A stretch of DNA of 32,933 bases, taken from IMG/VR virus record IMGVR_UViG_3300046694_000626, positions 1 to 32,933 of that record, one strand, 5' to 3'. Made by a program: the position numbers and the translations under genes. This DNA is from a virus. The stretch's first letter is position 1, and the number at the start of each line of letters is the position of its first letter. Below, one piece after another: positions 30,278-32,933 of the stretch. Under the pieces are notes generated by a model, which saw nothing but the letters and a program-made list of their open reading frames with translations, was not told where the DNA came from and made no database searches.

Positions 30278-31444
30278 ATGGCAGATGGCGTAGAGGCCCG
30301 CGGGAATTCCGTGCGGGTCTACTTTCGTTTCAATGGCGAGCTTTGCCGGGAGCGCATCCCGGGAGGCAACACAGCGGCCAACCGGGAGCATGCAGCGCGC
30401 CTGGTGAACATCATCGAATACGAGATTCAGGCTGGGACGTTCGATTACAGCCGGCACTTTCCCGACTCAGGCAAGCTGGTTGAAAACACTTTCGGTCACT
30501 ACCTGGATCTGTGGTTGAAGATCAAAAGCAACAGTGTTGCAGCAACGTCCTACCGAGGTTATGCCAACAAGGCGGAGGTGCATGTGCGGCCACGCTGGGG
30601 GAAGGTTCAAATCGACCAAATCGATCACCTGGACTTGCAGGAGTGGGTACAGGACACGCTTTCGAAACGACTCAAGAACAAGACCATTCGCGACATCATC
30701 TGCAATGTGCGGCAGGTGTTTCGGCTGTATCGCACCCGGAAAAAGGTCGCGCATGATCCTACGGAGGGACTGTTCGTGCGCCTGCCGGATCCTGAGGCGC
30801 CGGATCCGTTCACCCGAGCGGAGATCAAGCAGATCCTGGAAACGCCAACGTCACGCACTCAAGAGGTATTGATGGTGCAGTTCATGATTTGGGCGGGACC
30901 GCGGGTTTCAGAAACGATCGCGCTGGCTTGGGAGGATGTAGATCTGGAGCAAGGGACGGTGACGTTCCGCCGATCGAAGGTGCGCGGGGCTTATCGGGTG
31001 ACGAAGACTAGGCGGTCGACGCGGAGGGTTAGGCTGTTGGCACCGGCTTGGGATGCGTTGCGCAGGATCGATGCGATCAACAAAGTGAAAAGAACCGAGA
31101 CGGTCGAGATTGTTGAGCGAGATAACAAGACGGTTCGCAAGCACACGCTGCGCTTCGTTTTTGTGAACAGCAAAAGCGGATTGCCGCATGTGAGTGATTT
31201 TGTGGTCAGGGATCGGTTTTTTAAGACGCATTTGAATGCGGCTGGGGTTCGGTACCGAGGGCCGGGGCAGTGTCGGCATACGTATGCCAGTCAGTTACTG
31301 ACGACGGGGGTGGCTTCGATTGACTGGATTGCGGAGCAGATGGGGCATACGAATGGGAATATGATCCGGCAGCATTATGGGACTTGGATTAATGAAGATG
31401 GGCCGGATGTGATTGGAATTTTGGAGATTGCGCTAAAACTGTAA
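30278..31444 (+). CDS. int: Tyrosine-type site-specific integrase
   Basis: A 388-aa tyrosine recombinase that inserts and excises the phage. The N-terminal arm-binding domain (about 1-62, RVYFRFNGELCRERIPGG and AGTFDYSRHFP) is of the DUF3596 type, followed by a SAM-like core-binding domain (66-160). Catalytic residues are R209 (GPRVSE), K244, R333 (QCRHTYAS), H357 (MGHT) and nucleophile Y367 (HYGTW). The His usual three residues before R333 is G330 here. AGGAGG at 30267-30272 fixes the start at 30278. It reads towards the presumed attR. Confidence 0.93.
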   Translation: MADGVEARGNSVRVYFRFNGELCRERIPGGNTAANREHAARLVNIIEYEIQAGTFDYSRHFPDSGKLVENTFGHYLDLWLKIKSNSVAATSYRGYANKAEVHVRPRWGKVQIDQIDHLDLQEWVQDTLSKRLKNKTIRDIICNVRQVFRLYRTRKKVAHDPTEGLFVRLPDPEAPDPFTRAEIKQILETPTSRTQEVLMVQFMIWAGPRVSETIALAWEDVDLEQGTVTFRRSKVRGAYRVTKTRRSTRRVRLLAPAWDALRRIDAINKVKRTETVEIVERDNKTVRKHTLRFVFVNSKSGLPHVSDFVVRDRFFKTHLNAAGVRYRGPGQCRHTYASQLLTTGVASIDWIAEQMGHTNGNMIRQHYGTWINEDGPDVIGILEIALKL

Positions 31445-31530
31445 CCATTTTCGGTTTGTCCTTTATGGACGCGCGCCAAATATATTTTTATTACTCAGTA
31501 AAAAATAATGTAAATGCATCCACCATTTGG

Positions 31531-31589
31531 CTGGCAGGCCACAGCAACCCATAAACTTGTCTCCTACTTATAATTATCAGGCCTGCCAG
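31531..31589. repeat. 10-bp perfect inverted repeat downstream of int
   Basis: CTGGCAGGCC (31531-31540) and GGCCTGCCAG (31580-31589) are perfect inverted copies separated by 39 bp, in the AT-rich 157-bp gap between the convergent integrase and the 443-aa gene. This gap is where attR should lie. The repeat could bound it, bind a protein, or form a long-loop hairpin. A core att sequence cannot be defined without the left junction. Confidence 0.5.
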
Positions 31590-31601
31590 TATAATCATGC
31601 A

Positions 31602-32933
31602 TCAAATAATTAGAGTTTCATCCACATCTACTTGAAGGGCACTAAACAGAGCCTCACCCATCTCATGCTTATGAACAAGATGATGATGAACACCAGAAGC
31701 GGGTGAAGAAAAAGTACCTACCAACGCGTCACCCTCCCGTTTCAACAAATGATAAAGATCTGCTTTTTGATATACGTAGGTTCCCTCAGGAATTTTTGCT
31801 CTTCCTTGATCACCAAATATATACATTTCTGACGGCTTGAGCGATAGCGACCCCACCGGTATTTCTACAGTTAAGAGATCGACTTTACGGTCTGCGACTG
31901 CGCAATTAAACCCTTGATGTAGCTGAGCCATCACCGAAACAAAATAAGTATTAATTACGCTATTAGAACCTTCCCTAGTTACAGATGGCTGAAAAAAGAA
32001 TACCCCATCAAATCCATAGTCATTCTCATGCTCTTCCAACATTGATTCGCATGCTTCTTTTAAGACTGAAAGCTCGGTGGAGCTGTGCACCCTAACCCAG
32101 AGAATTCGGAAGTAATTATCAGCCAATGGCAATTGAGCCCGTAAATTTTCGCCTGCTTGAGTTAACTTATCTCTCGCATTTTTTAATGCATTACGATGTT
32201 GAGGACAATAAACCAATACGGCATGAGAATAGAACGATGAAGCGAAGGTCTCCTGAGAAGGCTCAAGCTCATAAAACCTCATCGTGCAACCTTTATAATT
32301 GTATGAATCGTATCTTTTGAGTTTATTGCGAACGAAATCTATCAGGTATTCAAAAGTACTTGCCTGGATGTACGAATCAGAAAACAAAACCAATCTAGCA
32401 CATACGCCCAATTTCCGAACTCTTTCAGCAAAAGCATCCTTTAGCAAATCGCTTAATCGATGAAATTCCGTCTCATGCAAAGACATCGCTTGACTTTTAA
32501 TTGATATGAAATACTTGAAGCCACTTGGAAAATCAACTACGAAATCATAACCTTTTTGATTTCCCGAGGCCGGAGCAACTTTTCCGGAGCGCGCCCTAAT
32601 AGATCCACAAGTCAAAATTTCGGTAATAAACCCATGAGAGTTTTCAATATTTGACTTAATTTTTTTAGCTGTCGTGACTAGCCACTTCCTATGTATTCTG
32701 GTCAGCTCTATAATGGTTTTTCCAAGTCCAAATAGCTCGTTGGTAGCCAACCAATCCTTTCGCTTCCAGAGCGTTTGAAGTCGGTGTCCATCCGCTCCCT
32801 CTAACCAAGCCCTACCAAAAAGATCTTCGACAGCAGCAATGCAATCCGTCGCAAACTCCACAGGTTTAAGTCCGGTGGAATCACGCAAATGCGATGTGTC
32901 CCGACCAAAACGATCCAGTGTGAACTCTCCCAT
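31602..32933 (-). CDS. Unrecognised 443-aa protein with possible PD-(D/E)xK-like nuclease core
   Basis: Not recognised. Residues about 30-100 are helical. Residues 100-150 read ITEILTCGSIRAR, then GYDFVVDF and KYFISIKSQ, a pattern resembling a restriction-endonuclease fold: E105, D130 or D134, and K146, though the usual E or Q two residues before the Lys is S144. The rest (160-443) is mixed alpha/beta without a known motif, ending in HHHLVHKHEMGEALFSA. AT-rich and convergent to int. The ATG is at the window edge, so the promoter is not seen. It may lie outside the prophage as a neighbouring accessory gene. Confidence 0.6.
   Translation of the reverse strand: MGEFTLDRFGRDTSHLRDSTGLKPVEFATDCIAAVEDLFGRAWLEGADGHRLQTLWKRKDWLATNELFGLGKTIIELTRIHRKWLVTTAKKIKSNIENSHGFITEILTCGSIRARSGKVAPASGNQKGYDFVVDFPSGFKYFISIKSQAMSLHETEFHRLSDLLKDAFAERVRKLGVCARLVLFSDSYIQASTFEYLIDFVRNKLKRYDSYNYKGCTMRFYELEPSQETFASSFYSHAVLVYCPQHRNALKNARDKLTQAGENLRAQLPLADNYFRILWVRVHSSTELSVLKEACESMLEEHENDYGFDGVFFFQPSVTREGSNSVINTYFVSVMAQLHQGFNCAVADRKVDLLTVEIPVGSLSLKPSEMYIFGDQGRAKIPEGTYVYQKADLYHLLKREGDALVGTFSSPASGVHHHLVHKHEMGEALFSALQVDVDETLII

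Noticed and set aside
31531-31589. Inverted repeat after int as an intrinsic terminator
   Set aside because: The loop is 39 bases and no U-run follows, so a standard terminator is unlikely.

Overview
The window is an almost complete P2-type (phiCTX-like) temperate prophage with accessory genes at both ends. The host is most probably a Pseudomonas of the fluorescens group: the structural genes are GC-rich with Pseudomonas-like codon use, the gene order is that of Pseudomonas P2-like phages, and the integrase carries the arm-binding domain common in them. The accessory genes (1-2497, 10250-12480, 24720-25800, 31500-32933) are clearly more AT-rich and look independently acquired. No tRNA, rRNA, CRISPR array or intact insertion sequence was seen.

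Layout. (1) 1-2497: a two-gene operon, a DarT-type DNA ADP-ribosyltransferase fused to an HD domain, followed by a macro-domain antitoxin (DarG type) fused to a DprA/SLOG-like domain. (2) 2498-2567: a short gap with a GC-rich tract that is the best candidate for cos. (3) 2568-5389, minus strand: portal Q and terminase P. (4) 5559-10248: O, N, M, L, X, holin, R, S. The endolysin and spanin genes expected between holin and R are missing. (5) 10250-12600: two cargo cassettes between S and V, a membrane protein and a minus-strand HEPN toxin-like pair, separated by a dead V'-S' gene chimera. (6) 12615-23682: V, W, J, I, H, G, FI, FII, E/E', T, U, D. (7) 23701-24713: com and a cytosine methyltransferase. 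(8) 24741-25797: a DUF1778/GNAT toxin-antitoxin operon with paired operators. (9) 26178-30248: small early genes, a broken ogr, and a toprim/helicase replication protein. (10) 30278-31444: integrase, followed by the presumed attR region. (11) 31602-32933: an unrecognised 443-aa gene on the minus strand, perhaps outside the prophage.

How it fits together. Late genes appear to be organised behind a shared interrupted palindrome, TGTAR-N9-YTACA, found before O, V and FI, with a decayed copy before the dead V'. This is the kind of site used by Ogr-type activators, yet the only ogr-like gene here is truncated. With the lost endolysin and no recognisable C repressor or Cox, the element looks like a prophage in decay or domestication that keeps intact virion genes and several defence or maintenance modules. 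The most unusual items are the DarT-HD/macro-SLOG operon beside the portal gene, the HEPN pair in the S-V junction, and the V'-S' scar recording how two cargo cassettes came to lie side by side.
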